64,000 nucleotides of DNA, from contig NZ_FXBB01000001.1 in NCBI RefSeq assembly GCF_900177735.1, positions 248,001 to 312,000 on the forward strand. The letters are read 5' to 3'. How positions within the stretch are numbered: the stretch's first letter is position 1; each line of letters opens with the position of its first letter. Source of the stretch: Dethiosulfovibrio salsuginis. Its GTDB lineage: Bacteria; Synergistota; Synergistia; Synergistales; Dethiosulfovibrionaceae. This document shows, piece by piece, positions 1 to 8,878 of this stretch. Below the pieces are notes generated by a model. It worked only from the letters and a program-made list of their open reading frames with translations. It did not search any database and had not been told where the DNA came from. The position numbers and the translations under genes are program-made.

Positions 1-1643
1 GAGGAAAGGGAGTCGGACACCCTGTCTTTATCTCCTCCTAAACAGGAGATCTCCGCCAGATATCGGAAAGGAGGCAACTCTACATCCCGCCTTTCCTCTA
101 GCTCTCTATTCCAGAACACCGTCCAGCCGGAGTTAAGAGCCATCTGCCATCCCTTACCGGCCCTTCTGCTCTGCAGTATTACCTGACGATCCTCCGGGTT
201 ATTCCCCCTCCAGCAGGACTCGACCACCATAGAGTAGGCGGAGTGCCTTGCTCCATGATCCGGCCTCCTGGCCTCTCCATCTCCATCGAGCCAACAGATC
301 AGAGGGACATCGAGATAATCGCAAAGCTCAAGGGCTTTTCTGGTCCCTAGGACAAGCCCACCTGAAGAAAGGGACTTGATCATATCCCTCTTAGCTATCT
401 TGCCCTTAGGCTCATCGGCGGACCATACCACCACCGGACGGTCGGGAACCATCGATTTAGCTGAAGGCATAAGGGCCTCTATCCCGGGATTTTGGCCGGT
501 TATCATAGGTCCTCCACAGTCTGGACAGGTATCGGGCACAGATGCTTTCCTCCCGCATCTAAAACAGGACATACGCCCCCCTTCCAGCCTAAAAGAACCA
601 CCACATGGACAGGCTAAAGGAGCTCCGCAATCGTCGCATCTCAGATCTCCGACGTAGCCCTTCCTGTCCAGTATCCACAGGACGACTTTTCCCTTGGAGA
701 TATCCCTTATAGTCCTCTCCATAGTGCCCTGTGCCAGAGGGATATCCCTGGATGCCCCGGGTATATCCAGAGTATGGCCCTCTTTGACGTCGATAAAGAT
801 CAGCCTTTTTCCCGGTCTGACCCTCTCCTCGTCCGGCGATATACCCTTGAACACCCTTGAGGAAGGAACTCTGCCTCCTAAAATCAGCTTAGCACCTACC
901 TCTTTGGCCATCCTGGACAGAACGCTCCTTCCGTTCAGCCTAGGGGATCTTAAGGATCTATATCCTTCGCTGCCTTCGTCCTCGATAATAACCCTATCCG
1001 GCTCGAAAGGGGCGGCCATAACGCCAGGACCTCCGACGATAAAACGGCATTCCCCGTCTCTAGCGGATATCCATGCATTCAACTTCTTCGCTCCCCCGGT
1101 GACAGGCCATAACATGCCGCCGTCCAGACCGGCCTTTACAGCACTACGGAAAAAGGACTCCGCCCTGGACTGCTCCGGAAAAGCCACTATCGCTCGACAG
1201 GATTGGATCATGGACAGATAAAAATCCGATCTATCGATATCCCGCCATCTATAACAGCTCAGGACCTCTGGCCCATCTATTTCAGGCCCCCCCCCCTGGG
1301 AAATGGATTTAAAAGCGGGCACCTTTTCACCTGAAAGAAGCTCCTTAGGGAGCATCGCCATAAGGGCCTGGCCCTGACCGCATAGAAAGGCCCTGCCTGC
1401 CCAGGAAATCAGCCTCCAAAGATAGGGAGGTAAAACTGGCTCTCCGTCTATCACAGAGGAAATAGCTCTGACCTTGCCCTCAGGCCAGCTGGAACTTGAG
1501 GAAGAGGACAGCACAAATCCAACCCTTTTAGTCCGTCCAACGGGAACTGACACCCTACAACCTGGTATCAGAAGCTCGTCAGATCGGTAAGACAGAGAAC
1601 CCCACCAGGGACCTGGCACAACTACGTCCACAAAACAGGACAC
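1..1643 (-). CDS. priA: PriA-like primosomal protein N', helicase motifs degenerate (3' end outside window)
   Basis: The frame is open from a GTG at 1643, three bases after the coaBC stop, to the window edge, giving about 547 residues with the C-terminus missing. PriA normally reloads the replisome at collapsed forks using a DNA-stimulated ATPase and a zinc module. The zinc module is visible as cysteine pairs near residues 336/339, 345/347, 360/363 and 373/376 (CDDCG, CPCGG, CFRCG, CPDCGG). The segment that should carry the Walker A loop (about residues 128-150) has no GxxGxGKT, and the DEEH box is replaced by EDEGSEGY near residue 221. I infer an ATPase-dead, structural PriA, as reported for some other phyla such as Deinococcus. 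A run of ten G lies in codons 116-119. It is the last visible gene of a tight leftward operon. Confidence 0.85.
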   Translation of the reverse strand, partial: MSCFVDVVVPGPWWGSLSYRSDELLIPGCRVSVPVGRTKRVGFVLSSSSSSSWPEGKVRAISSVIDGEPVLPPYLWRLISWAGRAFLCGQGQALMAMLPKELLSGEKVPAFKSISQGGGPEIDGPEVLSCYRWRDIDRSDFYLSMIQSCRAIVAFPEQSRAESFFRSAVKAGLDGGMLWPVTGGAKKLNAWISARDGECRFIVGGPGVMAAPFEPDRVIIEDEGSEGYRSLRSPRLNGRSVLSRMAKEVGAKLILGGRVPSSRVFKGISPDEERVRPGKRLIFIDVKEGHTLDIPGASRDIPLAQGTMERTIRDISKGKVVLWILDRKGYVGDLRCDDCGAPLACPCGGSFRLEGGRMSCFRCGRKASVPDTCPDCGGPMITGQNPGIEALMPSAKSMVPDRPVVVWSADEPKGKIAKRDMIKSLSSGGLVLGTRKALELCDYLDVPLICWLDGDGEARRPDHGARHSAYSMVVESCWRGNNPEDRQVILQSRRAGKGWQMALNSGWTVFWNRELEERRDVELPPFRYLAEISCLGGDKDRVSDSLS

Positions 1644-1645
1644 AA

Positions 1646-2860
1646 TCAGCTTTTTCCCCTGATCTCCAGTACCCTATCCCATATCATATCCGCTACGTCC
1701 TCTTTAGTGCCAGAGATTTTTTTGAGGGAACCTTCCCGATCGAGGAGGGTCACGTTATTGGTTTCCGAGTCGAAGCCACTGCCCTCCTCGGTTAGATCGT
1801 TAGCGGCTATCAGGTCCAAGCCCTTGGAGTTTAGCTTTTCAGTAGCGTTGGACAGGAGATTATCGGTCTCTGCGGCAAAGCCCACTAAGGTCTGGTCGGG
1901 TTTCTTTATAGATCCTAATTTTGCCGCTATATCGGGGTTGTTTATCATCGTTATCTCTACCGAATCGGTCCCTTTTCTCTTTATCTTTTTCTCCGAGACC
2001 GAGGTAAAACGATAATCGCCTACCGCCGCAGCCTTGACCATAATATCACAGCCAGCCATAGACTCCACAGCGGCATCCATCATATCTAAAGCGGAAACCA
2101 CCTTAGTTACTCTAACCCCGTGAGGAGAGGACATAGATACAGGACCTGTTATAAGCTCCACATCAGCTCCTCTGTACCAGGCAGTTTTGGCGAGAGAATA
2201 CCCCATTTTACCGGAACTAGGGTTTGAGATAAACCGTACAGGATCCATAAACTCCCTGGTAGGGCCGGCGGTAACCACCACCGAGAGTCCCTCCATGTCC
2301 CTCATCGAAACCGCTCTTTTGGCCTCCTCGACTATTACCTCCCTGTCGGGAAGACGGCCCTGGCCCTCGTAGCCACAGGCCAGGTCGCCCGAATCGGGGT
2401 CTATCACCTCGTAGCCCAACTCCTGGAGCTTTTTGAGGTTATCTCTGGTAGCAGGGTGATAGAGCATGTTTACGTTCATAGCGGGAAACACCAAAACCGG
2501 GGCTTTCGTCGCCAATACGGTGCTATCCAACAGCTTTCCCCCTGCACCGACCGCAAGCCTTGAGGCAGTATCGGCGGTACAGGGGGCTATTATAACTACG
2601 TCAGCCCACTCCGCCAGAGAGATATGAGGAATCTGGCTTCCACCATCTATGGATAGAAAATCCCGGTCCATCCAAACCCTGTTGCTGGACAAAGTAGCCA
2701 AAACCATAGGGCTGACGAAGGCCTCGGCGCTATCGGTCAAAATTACTTTTACGTTCCACCCTAGCTGTACAAAGCCCCTCACTATGTGAGGGGCTTTGTA
2801 CGCAGCGATACCTCCTGTGACACACAGAAGAACGTTAATCTTCTTCGATCCCAGGCTCAT
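1646..2860 (-). CDS. coaBC: Bifunctional phosphopantothenoylcysteine decarboxylase / phosphopantothenate-cysteine ligase
   Basis: This fused enzyme of coenzyme A synthesis couples cysteine to 4'-phosphopantothenate and then decarboxylates the product to 4'-phosphopantetheine. The N-terminal flavoprotein half shows GGIAAYKA near the start, the PAMN motif and the ACGYEGQGR segment carrying the catalytic cysteine. The CoaB half shows TAGPTRE, FISNPSSGKMG and KAAAVGDYR. The frame is open from 2923, but I place the start at the ATG at 2860, preceded by GGGGAG; this overlaps rpoZ by about 26 nt. The resulting length of 404 residues is normal for the family. The order gmk-rpoZ-coaBC-priA is conserved in many bacteria. 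Confidence 0.95.
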   Translation of the reverse strand: MSLGSKKINVLLCVTGGIAAYKAPHIVRGFVQLGWNVKVILTDSAEAFVSPMVLATLSSNRVWMDRDFLSIDGGSQIPHISLAEWADVVIIAPCTADTASRLAVGAGGKLLDSTVLATKAPVLVFPAMNVNMLYHPATRDNLKKLQELGYEVIDPDSGDLACGYEGQGRLPDREVIVEEAKRAVSMRDMEGLSVVVTAGPTREFMDPVRFISNPSSGKMGYSLAKTAWYRGADVELITGPVSMSSPHGVRVTKVVSALDMMDAAVESMAGCDIMVKAAAVGDYRFTSVSEKKIKRKGTDSVEITMINNPDIAAKLGSIKKPDQTLVGFAAETDNLLSNATEKLNSKGLDLIAANDLTEEGSGFDSETNNVTLLDREGSLKKISGTKEDVADMIWDRVLEIRGKS

Positions 2861-3095
2861 CGCGACACTCTCCCCCGTCGATGCCGGGAATGTCGAAAGT
2901 GATAGAGAGACTATCGTTCTCAAGCTCCCCTAGAGCGGTGGAGATGAACTTCCCCCCTCTGCCTTTTTCGTCCAAAGGGACACTCCCTTTATCCTCGCTG
3001 AGCTTTCTAGCTCTCATTGCCACCACCGAGGTAAGGAGGTATTTATTGCTGACCCCGGAGTTTCGCTGTATTTTATCGATATCAAAAAAACGCAT
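2835..3095 (-). CDS. rpoZ: DNA-directed RNA polymerase omega subunit
   Basis: A small 86-residue protein in the usual place between gmk and coaBC. The N-terminal half contains the omega core: a KYLLTSVVAMRARKL stretch in which the RAR(K/Q)L element contacts the beta' subunit during RNA polymerase assembly. The C-terminal half is acidic and poorly conserved, as is common. Its ATG overlaps the gmk stop codon, which implies translational coupling. Identification rests on the core motif and on gene order. Confidence 0.88.
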   Translation of the reverse strand: MRFFDIDKIQRNSGVSNKYLLTSVVAMRARKLSEDKGSVPLDEKGRGGKFISTALGELENDSLSITFDIPGIDGGECRDEPGIEED

Positions 3096-3703
3096 TAATC
3101 GACTCTCCTCTTATCATCGCCACGATAAAGTCCGACGAGCCTCTCCATCTCAACGACAGCACCGTTCAGATCGTCGTTTATCACCACGTGATCGTATTTA
3201 TCCAGTTCTTCCATTTCCTTTAAGGCGTTTTTAAGCCTTAAAGCGATGGTATCGTCGTCCTCCGAACCTCTAGCCCTCAACCTTCGCTCAAGCTCTTCGG
3301 TAGAAGGGGGAGAGAGAAAAATCGAAACCACATCGTCACACTTATTCATCACCTGAAGTGCTCCTTGGACATCGATCTCCAGTAAGACGTCCCTACCATC
3401 GTCTAAAATTTTATCCACATCGTGCCACAGAGTCCCATAGAGATTTCCATGGACCTCCGCCCACTCCAAGAACTCGCCACGGTCGACCAACTCAAGGAAG
3501 GACTCTCGAGATATAAATCGATAATCGATACCGTCTTTCTCGCCCTTTCTAGGAAGCCTTGTGGTGCAGGATATGGAGAAGGAAAGGCCCTCTATGCGGC
3601 GAAACACCTCTTTACGAACCGTTCCCTTGCCCGCCCCACTGGGACCGGAGAGGACAAAAAGTAGACCTCTACCTCTTTCATCCATCGCATTCATCCTCGT
3701 CAA
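3095..3703 (-). CDS. gmk: Guanylate kinase
   Basis: Phosphorylates GMP to GDP with ATP in the cytoplasm, linking the purine operon in this window to GTP and dGTP supply. The P-loop [10 protein letters not shown] lies near the N-terminus. The GMP-binding segment follows, with [11 protein letters not shown] and GIDYRFIS, then the LEIDVQGA motif near residue 110. At about 200 residues it is full length. Three closely spaced ATG codons (3703, 3694, 3685) could serve as start; the one at 3685 (MDERGRG) has the best-placed purine-rich sequence and avoids most of the overlap with remA. Confidence 0.96.
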   Translation of the reverse strand: MTRMNAMDERGRGLLFVLSGPSGAGKGTVRKEVFRRIEGLSFSISCTTRLPRKGEKDGIDYRFISRESFLELVDRGEFLEWAEVHGNLYGTLWHDVDKILDDGRDVLLEIDVQGALQVMNKCDDVVSIFLSPPSTEELERRLRARGSEDDDTIALRLKNALKEMEELDKYDHVVINDDLNGAVVEMERLVGLYRGDDKRRVD

Positions 3704-3941
3704 ACCTGTGGACTATGGTCTCAGGCTGGATGGCGGACAATATAACGTGATTGCTGTCGGTAACCAAAATAGCCCTGGTCTTTCTTCCCTGAGTAGCGTC
3801 TATAAGCCTTCCTGTCTCCTTAGCCTCTTCCTTCAATCTTTTCATAGGAGCGGAGGAAGGGTGGATAATGCTTATAACCCTATCTGCGACGACCATATTT
3901 CCAAAACCTATATGTACCAGCCTCTGAGCCACGAAAATCAC
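3678..3941 (-). CDS. remA: RemA/DUF370 extracellular matrix regulator homologue
   Basis: An 87-residue DUF370 protein. The N-terminal [18 protein letters not shown] and the central [17 protein letters not shown] with GRKTRAI are the family signature. In Bacillus subtilis RemA is a DNA-binding activator of biofilm matrix and osmoprotection genes. The gene sits between yicC and gmk here, as in many Gram-positive and related genomes. The C-terminal acidic tail (DEDECDG) is slightly longer than usual. The regulatory role in this organism is inference from the family only. Confidence 0.9.
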   Translation of the reverse strand: MIFVAQRLVHIGFGNMVVADRVISIIHPSSAPMKRLKEEAKETGRLIDATQGRKTRAILVTDSNHVILSAIQPETIVHRFDEDECDG

Positions 3942-4822
3942 TCCACGTTCTGAACCTGCTCACGAATCCTCTCAAGGACCGTCTTACCCTCCACCACAAG
4001 CCACCTTATCTCGCTATCGGAGACCTTAGAGCCCATAGTGTTCAGCTCCCTGTTCATCTCCTGAAGCAGGAAATCGAGCTTTCTGCCTATAGGGCCATCC
4101 TCAGACATAGTCCCTAGAAACTGTCCTAGATGGCTTTCAGTCCTGCTGATCTCCTCGGAGATATCCCACTTATCGGCGATAAAAGTCATCTCCTGTGCCA
4201 GACGCCCCTCGTCTATAGAGCAACTAAATCTCTCGGAGACGGCTTCAACCCTGTCTTTAAGGGCCTCAAAAGCCCTGTCCGCGCCGTCTCTCCAGGAGAG
4301 GGATACCTTTTCCACCAGCGATCTGTACCGATCGAGATGACTCTCTATATCCCTTTTAAGCTCATCTCCTTCGGTCTTTCTCATGGATATAAGACCGTCT
4401 AGAGCTGATTCCATAAGATCCATCAAAGCCCCACCGAGCTCGTCCCTTACGGAGGGTGAAAGAGAGGGAGGTTCGGTGACCCCAGGAAGCTGAAGAAGGC
4501 CCTCCAGGGAGATCGTCCCCGGGTAGCCCAGGCTCTCCCCTATAGACTTTAGCTCCGAGGCATAGCTTGAAAGGACATCGGAATTTATCTTGCCTGCTTT
4601 GTACCTGGAAGACCAGGAAAGCTCCACTCGAACCTGTATCTTGCCTCTGTTCAGCCTCTTCTTTACGGCGGAATGGATGGAAGGTTCCTCGGACATCAGA
4701 TCTCGACCTGTTTTAACAAAAACCTCAAGATACCTGGAGTTCACCGAAAATATCTCCACCGAGAGAGATCCCCAATCCCTGTCCAAAGACACACGGCTAA
4801 AACCGGTCATACTGTTAATCAT
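3938..4822 (-). CDS. yicC: YicC family endoribonuclease-like protein
   Basis: A 294-residue member of the YicC/YloC family. It begins with the diagnostic MTGF.R block (M-T-G-F-S-R at residues 5-10), continues with [11 protein letters not shown], and ends with the conserved [19 protein letters not shown] and [22 protein letters not shown] segments. E. coli YicC is an endoribonuclease that affects small-RNA stability. The stop codon overlaps the remA start by 4 nt. Placement just upstream of remA-gmk-rpoZ is typical. The ATG at 4822 is preceded by AAAGGA. Confidence 0.93.
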   Translation of the reverse strand: MINSMTGFSRVSLDRDWGSLSVEIFSVNSRYLEVFVKTGRDLMSEEPSIHSAVKKRLNRGKIQVRVELSWSSRYKAGKINSDVLSSYASELKSIGESLGYPGTISLEGLLQLPGVTEPPSLSPSVRDELGGALMDLMESALDGLISMRKTEGDELKRDIESHLDRYRSLVEKVSLSWRDGADRAFEALKDRVEAVSERFSCSIDEGRLAQEMTFIADKWDISEEISRTESHLGQFLGTMSEDGPIGRKLDFLLQEMNRELNTMGSKVSDSEIRWLVVEGKTVLERIREQVQNVE

Positions 4823-4825
4823 GGA

Positions 4826-5941
4826 TCAACGTCCTTTCCGGCCATCTAAAGCCTTTCCAGAGAGCTCTTGAATCAAAAAACTCTCCAGCTCAAATAGAGA
4901 TCCTTTTTCCGCACTTATCGCCAGAACCCTCTCACCTTCGCCTTTTATCCTGGTTTGAAGGTTTTTTACCGCTTCATGCTCCATAACGTCGGTCTTGTTT
5001 AGAAGGACCACCCTAGGGATCTCCGCCCCGCCTACGTCGATAAGGGTCGATCGAACCACGTCAAGGGTCTCCATAACCTGAGGGTCGGTGCCGTCCAGGA
5101 GGACCATAAGCAGATCGGCAAACACCGTCTCCTCCAGCGTCGTACGGAAAGCTGAAATCAACGAAGGAGGCAGGTCCCTTATGAATCCCACCGTATCGAC
5201 CATCAGAAAGGGAGATCCATCGGGCAGGGATACCGATCTGACCGCCGTATCGAGGGTGGCGAAAAGAGCGTCGGCTACGTAAACCGCGTCGTCCTTTGAC
5301 ATCCTGCGCAGCAGAGTCGACTTGCCGCTGTTGGTGTAACCTACCAGAGAGACTACAGGAATACCGGAGTTAAGCCTTTTTTTTCTCAGCTCCGATCTCC
5401 TTTTTTCCAGCTGAGCCAGCTTTCTGTCTATGTCCCTTATCCTTCTCTCCAGCTTCCGTCTATGGATCTCGAACTCCGTCTCCCCTGGACCTCTAGTTCC
5501 GATACCTCCGCCTAACCGGGACATCTGGTGTCCTAAGCCTCTGAGATGGGGCAATTCATAGCGACATCGGGCCAGTTCCACCTGAAGCTTAGCCTCCGAT
5601 GTTCTGGCCCGTTCCTCGAAGATCTTCATTATGACCAGAGGTCTATCCCAGACCTCTCTCCCGGTCAGAGCCCTCAGCGCACCTCTCTGTCTAGGAGAGA
5701 GGGGGATATCGCTGACTATAAGGTCGACGTCAGAGCCTTCGCACAGATCTCTCAGCAAAGAGACCTTGCCCTTGCCTATAAGGGTCCCTGGATCGGGGGC
5801 TCTTCGTCTCTGTATAACCTGATCCACCACGTGAACGTCGAGGTTTTCGAGGAGTAGCCCCAGTTCAGAGAGGAGCCTTTCGTCGCTTCCGTCTCCTCTG
5901 TCGATAGAGACGATAATCGACCTACGAATCCGACTTTGCAA
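4826..5941 (-). CDS. hflX: Ribosome-associated GTPase HflX
   Basis: HflX splits stalled or hibernating 70S ribosomes. The N-terminal domain (residues 1-170) includes the APDPGTLIGKGK block and the glycine-rich GGGIGTRGPGE linker, followed by a long charged helix. The G domain carries GYTNSGKST (G1), DTVGFIRDLP (G3) and NKTD (G4). The length of 371 residues is slightly short at the C-terminus but complete. The gene starts inside the end of plsC (about 20 nt overlap) and ends 3 nt before yicC. Confidence 0.96.
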   Translation of the reverse strand: MQSRIRRSIIVSIDRGDGSDERLLSELGLLLENLDVHVVDQVIQRRRAPDPGTLIGKGKVSLLRDLCEGSDVDLIVSDIPLSPRQRGALRALTGREVWDRPLVIMKIFEERARTSEAKLQVELARCRYELPHLRGLGHQMSRLGGGIGTRGPGETEFEIHRRKLERRIRDIDRKLAQLEKRRSELRKKRLNSGIPVVSLVGYTNSGKSTLLRRMSKDDAVYVADALFATLDTAVRSVSLPDGSPFLMVDTVGFIRDLPPSLISAFRTTLEETVFADLLMVLLDGTDPQVMETLDVVRSTLIDVGGAEIPRVVLLNKTDVMEHEAVKNLQTRIKGEGERVLAISAEKGSLFELESFLIQELSGKALDGRKGR

Positions 5942-6581
5942 GGTAAAACTGCTCCATGGAGGAAAGTCTCGACTCCAGCTCTTTGAGAAAAATCGACCTC
6001 GCCTCCTTTACAGCGACTCCATCGGCAAGGGCTTTAGGCTCGATAGGCTCTCCAAATGTTATGGATACCTTGTTCCAGCCGATTCTACTGGAACCGACGG
6101 GCATCGCACGGTGAGTTCCCGATATGTACACAGGTACCACAGGGACGCCGCTTTTCATGGCCAGAAGGGCCACCCCTCCTTCAAGAGGCTTAAGCCTTCC
6201 GTCTACAGATCTGGCGCCCTCGGGAAACAGAAGCACCGCCTGTCCTTCCTCTATGAGCTGAAGAAAGGTCTTAAGGGCTCCTCCTGCGCTCTGGGATGAC
6301 TCTCTACTCACAGGAATAGCGCCTAAGGTACGTAGTAACCAGGCAAATATCTTCGACCCCTGAAATAGCTCCACCTTAGCGAGATATCTGAGCCTATGGG
6401 GAAAAGCCGCTCCCACTACTACGGGGTCCAAATTACTACAGTGGTTCACCGCCATTATGAAAGGGGGCAGAGAGGGAACGTTCTCAAGCCCTTGGATCGA
6501 TATCCTGTTATGGAGCTTGAGAAAAAACAGGCAAAAAAGCCGAACTATCTGATAGATAACCCTATCCTTAAAGCTAGTCAT
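5922..6581 (-). CDS. plsC: 1-acyl-sn-glycerol-3-phosphate acyltransferase
   Basis: Acylates lysophosphatidic acid to phosphatidic acid at the inner membrane. The catalytic HX4D motif is visible as NHCSNLDP near residue 46, and the substrate-binding FPEGARS motif lies near residue 120. An N-terminal hydrophobic stretch (IVRLFCLFFLKL) fits membrane association. The length of 219 residues is typical of the short bacterial family. It overlaps cmk by 8 nt and hflX by 20 nt, so it is part of the same leftward operon. The cmk-plsC pairing is also seen in other phyla. Confidence 0.93.
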   Translation of the reverse strand: MTSFKDRVIYQIVRLFCLFFLKLHNRISIQGLENVPSLPPFIMAVNHCSNLDPVVVGAAFPHRLRYLAKVELFQGSKIFAWLLRTLGAIPVSRESSQSAGGALKTFLQLIEEGQAVLLFPEGARSVDGRLKPLEGGVALLAMKSGVPVVPVYISGTHRAMPVGSSRIGWNKVSITFGEPIEPKALADGVAVKEARSIFLKELESRLSSMEQFYLAKSDS

Positions 6582-7251
6582 CCGAACGAGCTCCTTCAGC
6601 TAAAGAGACAATTCGATCCACTACCTGATCGACGGACAGAGAGGAGGAATCCAGCACAACAGAATCAGGTGCCTCCACGAGAGGGGAGCAGGCTCTCTCC
6701 CTGTCGGAACGATCTCTCGTCTTTATATCCTCTAGAACCGAGTCAAAATCGACATCGACCTGTCCTCTGGAGACAAGCTCATCGAACCTTCTACGGGCTC
6801 GAACCTCCTCGGAAGCGGTCAGGAATATCTTCAGCGGCGCTAGGGGGAAAACCACGGTCCCCATATCCCTTCCATCGGCGACGAGCCCACCGCCTAAGAC
6901 CTGTTCCCTCTGTATATCCAGAAGCCTCGCCCTCACAGAAGGCAGTGCGGAGTATTTTGACGCCAGAGAATCGACCAGAGGATTTCTTATCAGGTCGGTG
7001 ACATCCTTACCGTCCACGAAGACCCTGCCGGAAGCCAAGGCCACCGAGAGATCCCTCAACGTCGCGGAAAGTGACTCTCCCTCCACAGGGGGAATCGCCG
7101 CTTTATCCAAAGTATAGGCGATAGCCCTGTACAGAGCTCCCGTATCGAGATAGGAAAGTCCCAGTCTTTTAGCGACACCTCTGGCCACCGAGCTCTTTCC
7201 CGCACCGGCAGGCCCATCGATGGTTATAACTATATTTTTAGACGTCATCAC
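6574..7251 (-). CDS. cmk: Cytidylate kinase
   Basis: Phosphorylates CMP and dCMP for nucleic acid and phospholipid precursor synthesis. The P-loop DGPAGAGKSSVA is at residues 11-22, followed by LSYLDTGALYRA. The NMP-binding region has the conserved SxxAxxxSALPxVR pattern and DGRDMGTVVFP. The C-terminal RRRFDELVSRG and RDRSDRERACSPL lid is present. The length of 225 residues is normal. It lies between the HDOD gene (6 nt away) and plsC. Confidence 0.95.
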   Translation of the reverse strand: MMTSKNIVITIDGPAGAGKSSVARGVAKRLGLSYLDTGALYRAIAYTLDKAAIPPVEGESLSATLRDLSVALASGRVFVDGKDVTDLIRNPLVDSLASKYSALPSVRARLLDIQREQVLGGGLVADGRDMGTVVFPLAPLKIFLTASEEVRARRRFDELVSRGQVDVDFDSVLEDIKTRDRSDRERACSPLVEAPDSVVLDSSSLSVDQVVDRIVSLAEGARSDD

Positions 7252-7257
7252 CGACCT

Positions 7258-8139
7258 CTATCCCTCCAGTATCTCCATCTCCTCCGAGACCTTCTCCATT
7301 ATGTCCACCAGATCGGACAGGAGAAGCTCTTCCTTCCCGGATAGGCCCAATCTTGAGACCGATCCCTCGGATATAGGATACTGAAGCCCATCAGCTCCCA
7401 CACCGACACCTAGCATCAGGATCATAGAGTTTGCCACGTGAATCACGTCCACCATTCCCCTGTGCTCCATCATATCTTCAGGAAGCTCATCAGGAATATA
7501 CTGATACTGTATGGCGACCTGATGGGACTCGGGGAGGTTCCATTTTTCGGCCATCATAGCCCCAACCTGAGCGTGGTCGAAGCCCAAAACCATCCGCTCC
7601 GCCTCCACGAAAGGAACCTTGTCGGAATCGACGATTCTGACTATTATCTGATACCCAAACTTGATGTAATCGTTTAAGACTATCTTGCCTATTGCGTGTA
7701 ACATCCCGGCGATATAGGCATCGTCGGGTACACAGCACTTTGTGGTCTCCGCTATGTATCTAGCGGCATAAGCGACGCTCAGAGAGTGCCGCCACAGATC
7801 TCCTCTATCCAGGGCGTACCCAGCAAAGGAATTGTCCATCCTTTGGTACACCGTAGCGGCTATAACGATGTTCTTTATAGTCTTGTACCCTAATAGCGCA
7901 ACCGCTTCCTGTATGCTGGATATTCGGCGAGGCAGGCCGTAAAAAGCCGAGTTAGCCAGTTTGAGGGTACGAATAACCAGTCCCTCATCCTTAGAGAGGC
8001 TATCGGCGACGTTGTGAGCACTGCTTTCCGGGTTATCCAGCATTTTAAGGGTCTCCACGACAAATTGAGGGAAGGACTTTACCTCCTTCAACCTGCCTAG
8101 AATACGGTTCTGTATCAGCTGTCTGGTCCGATCATCCAT
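7258..8139 (-). CDS. HDOD domain protein
   Basis: A 293-residue protein made almost entirely of one HDOD domain, an HD-fold domain thought to lack phosphohydrolase activity and used in signalling scaffolds. Recognisable elements are FPQFVVETLKML with a segment rich in D/E, IRTLKLANSAFYGLPRRISSIQEAVALLGYKTIKN, and later AGMLHAIGKIVL. No receiver, GGDEF or other output domain is fused to it. Stand-alone HDOD proteins often act in motility or cyclic-di-GMP signalling; that role is inference here. It sits between rluB and cmk in the leftward block. Confidence 0.85.
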   Translation of the reverse strand: MDDRTRQLIQNRILGRLKEVKSFPQFVVETLKMLDNPESSAHNVADSLSKDEGLVIRTLKLANSAFYGLPRRISSIQEAVALLGYKTIKNIVIAATVYQRMDNSFAGYALDRGDLWRHSLSVAYAARYIAETTKCCVPDDAYIAGMLHAIGKIVLNDYIKFGYQIIVRIVDSDKVPFVEAERMVLGFDHAQVGAMMAEKWNLPESHQVAIQYQYIPDELPEDMMEHRGMVDVIHVANSMILMLGVGVGADGLQYPISEGSVSRLGLSGKEELLLSDLVDIMEKVSEEMEILEG

Positions 8140-8160
8140 AAACCCATCTCCTGCCTTGAA

Positions 8161-8874
8161 CTAGACGATTCCTCCTTGACGGATAGCCCGCCACATCTCC
8201 TGAAGCCCTATAGAGCGATATTCACCTGACCTGAGTCTCCTTAGTTCCATTCTACCAATTTTTCGCCTAAAAAGGATACGCACGGAGAGAGAAAAAGAGG
8301 AGGCCATCGCCCGAATCTCCCTTTTTAGCCCTTCACTGAGCTCTATGGAGAGCCATCTTCCAAAAGGTTCCTTATCCATCACCTCAAGGGATACGGGCAC
8401 CACCGTTTTACCGGAAAGGTTTACACCTTTACGCCACGCACCTATAACGCCAGGACCGGGAGGCTCGTCCAGAAGCAGCTCATAGGTCTTGGTATAGCCC
8501 GCGCTGGGATGGATAAGCTCGTTGCAGAAATCCCCGTCGTTTGTCAAAATAAGCAGACCTTGGCTGTTTTTGTCCAGCCTTCCTACAGTATAAAGCCTCA
8601 GCCCCTCCGCCTCAGGGATTAACTCCAAAACCGTCGGGTCGAATCGATCGGAGGAGGCACACACATACCCTTTAGGCTTATTTATGATGAAATAGGCCAA
8701 ACTCTCAGGGGACACAGGCTTTCCGTCCACTTCGACGACGTCCTCGGGCTCGACGTTTTGGGCAGGATCGAAAACGATAACCCCGTCGACGGAAACCCTG
8801 CCATCGGCGATAAAGGACTCCGAGGCCCTTCGAGAGGCAACGCCACAAAGAGCCAGATAACGGTTAAGTCTCAT
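8161..8874 (-). CDS. rluB: RsuA/RluB-family rRNA pseudouridine synthase
   Basis: Modifies uridine in rRNA. An N-terminal S4 domain starts at MRLNRYLALCGVASRR. The catalytic aspartate lies in GRLDKNSQGLLILTNDG near residue 95, followed by YLNELIHPS-type substrate contacts and the C-terminal GLKREIRAM block. I start at the ATG at 8874; an upstream GTG (8889) is in frame but sits in the Shine-Dalgarno region and overlaps the scpB stop. The order scpA-scpB-rluB is widely conserved. Assignment to RluB rather than RluE, RluF or RsuA is based on gene order. Confidence 0.9.
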   Translation of the reverse strand: MRLNRYLALCGVASRRASESFIADGRVSVDGVIVFDPAQNVEPEDVVEVDGKPVSPESLAYFIINKPKGYVCASSDRFDPTVLELIPEAEGLRLYTVGRLDKNSQGLLILTNDGDFCNELIHPSAGYTKTYELLLDEPPGPGVIGAWRKGVNLSGKTVVPVSLEVMDKEPFGRWLSIELSEGLKREIRAMASSFSLSVRILFRRKIGRMELRRLRSGEYRSIGLQEMWRAIRQGGIV

Positions 8875-8878
8875 GATT

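Noticed and set aside
376-1221. Rightward frames in the first 1.2 kb
   Set aside because: They are antisense shadows of the continuous leftward priA frame, which carries the conserved zinc motifs.
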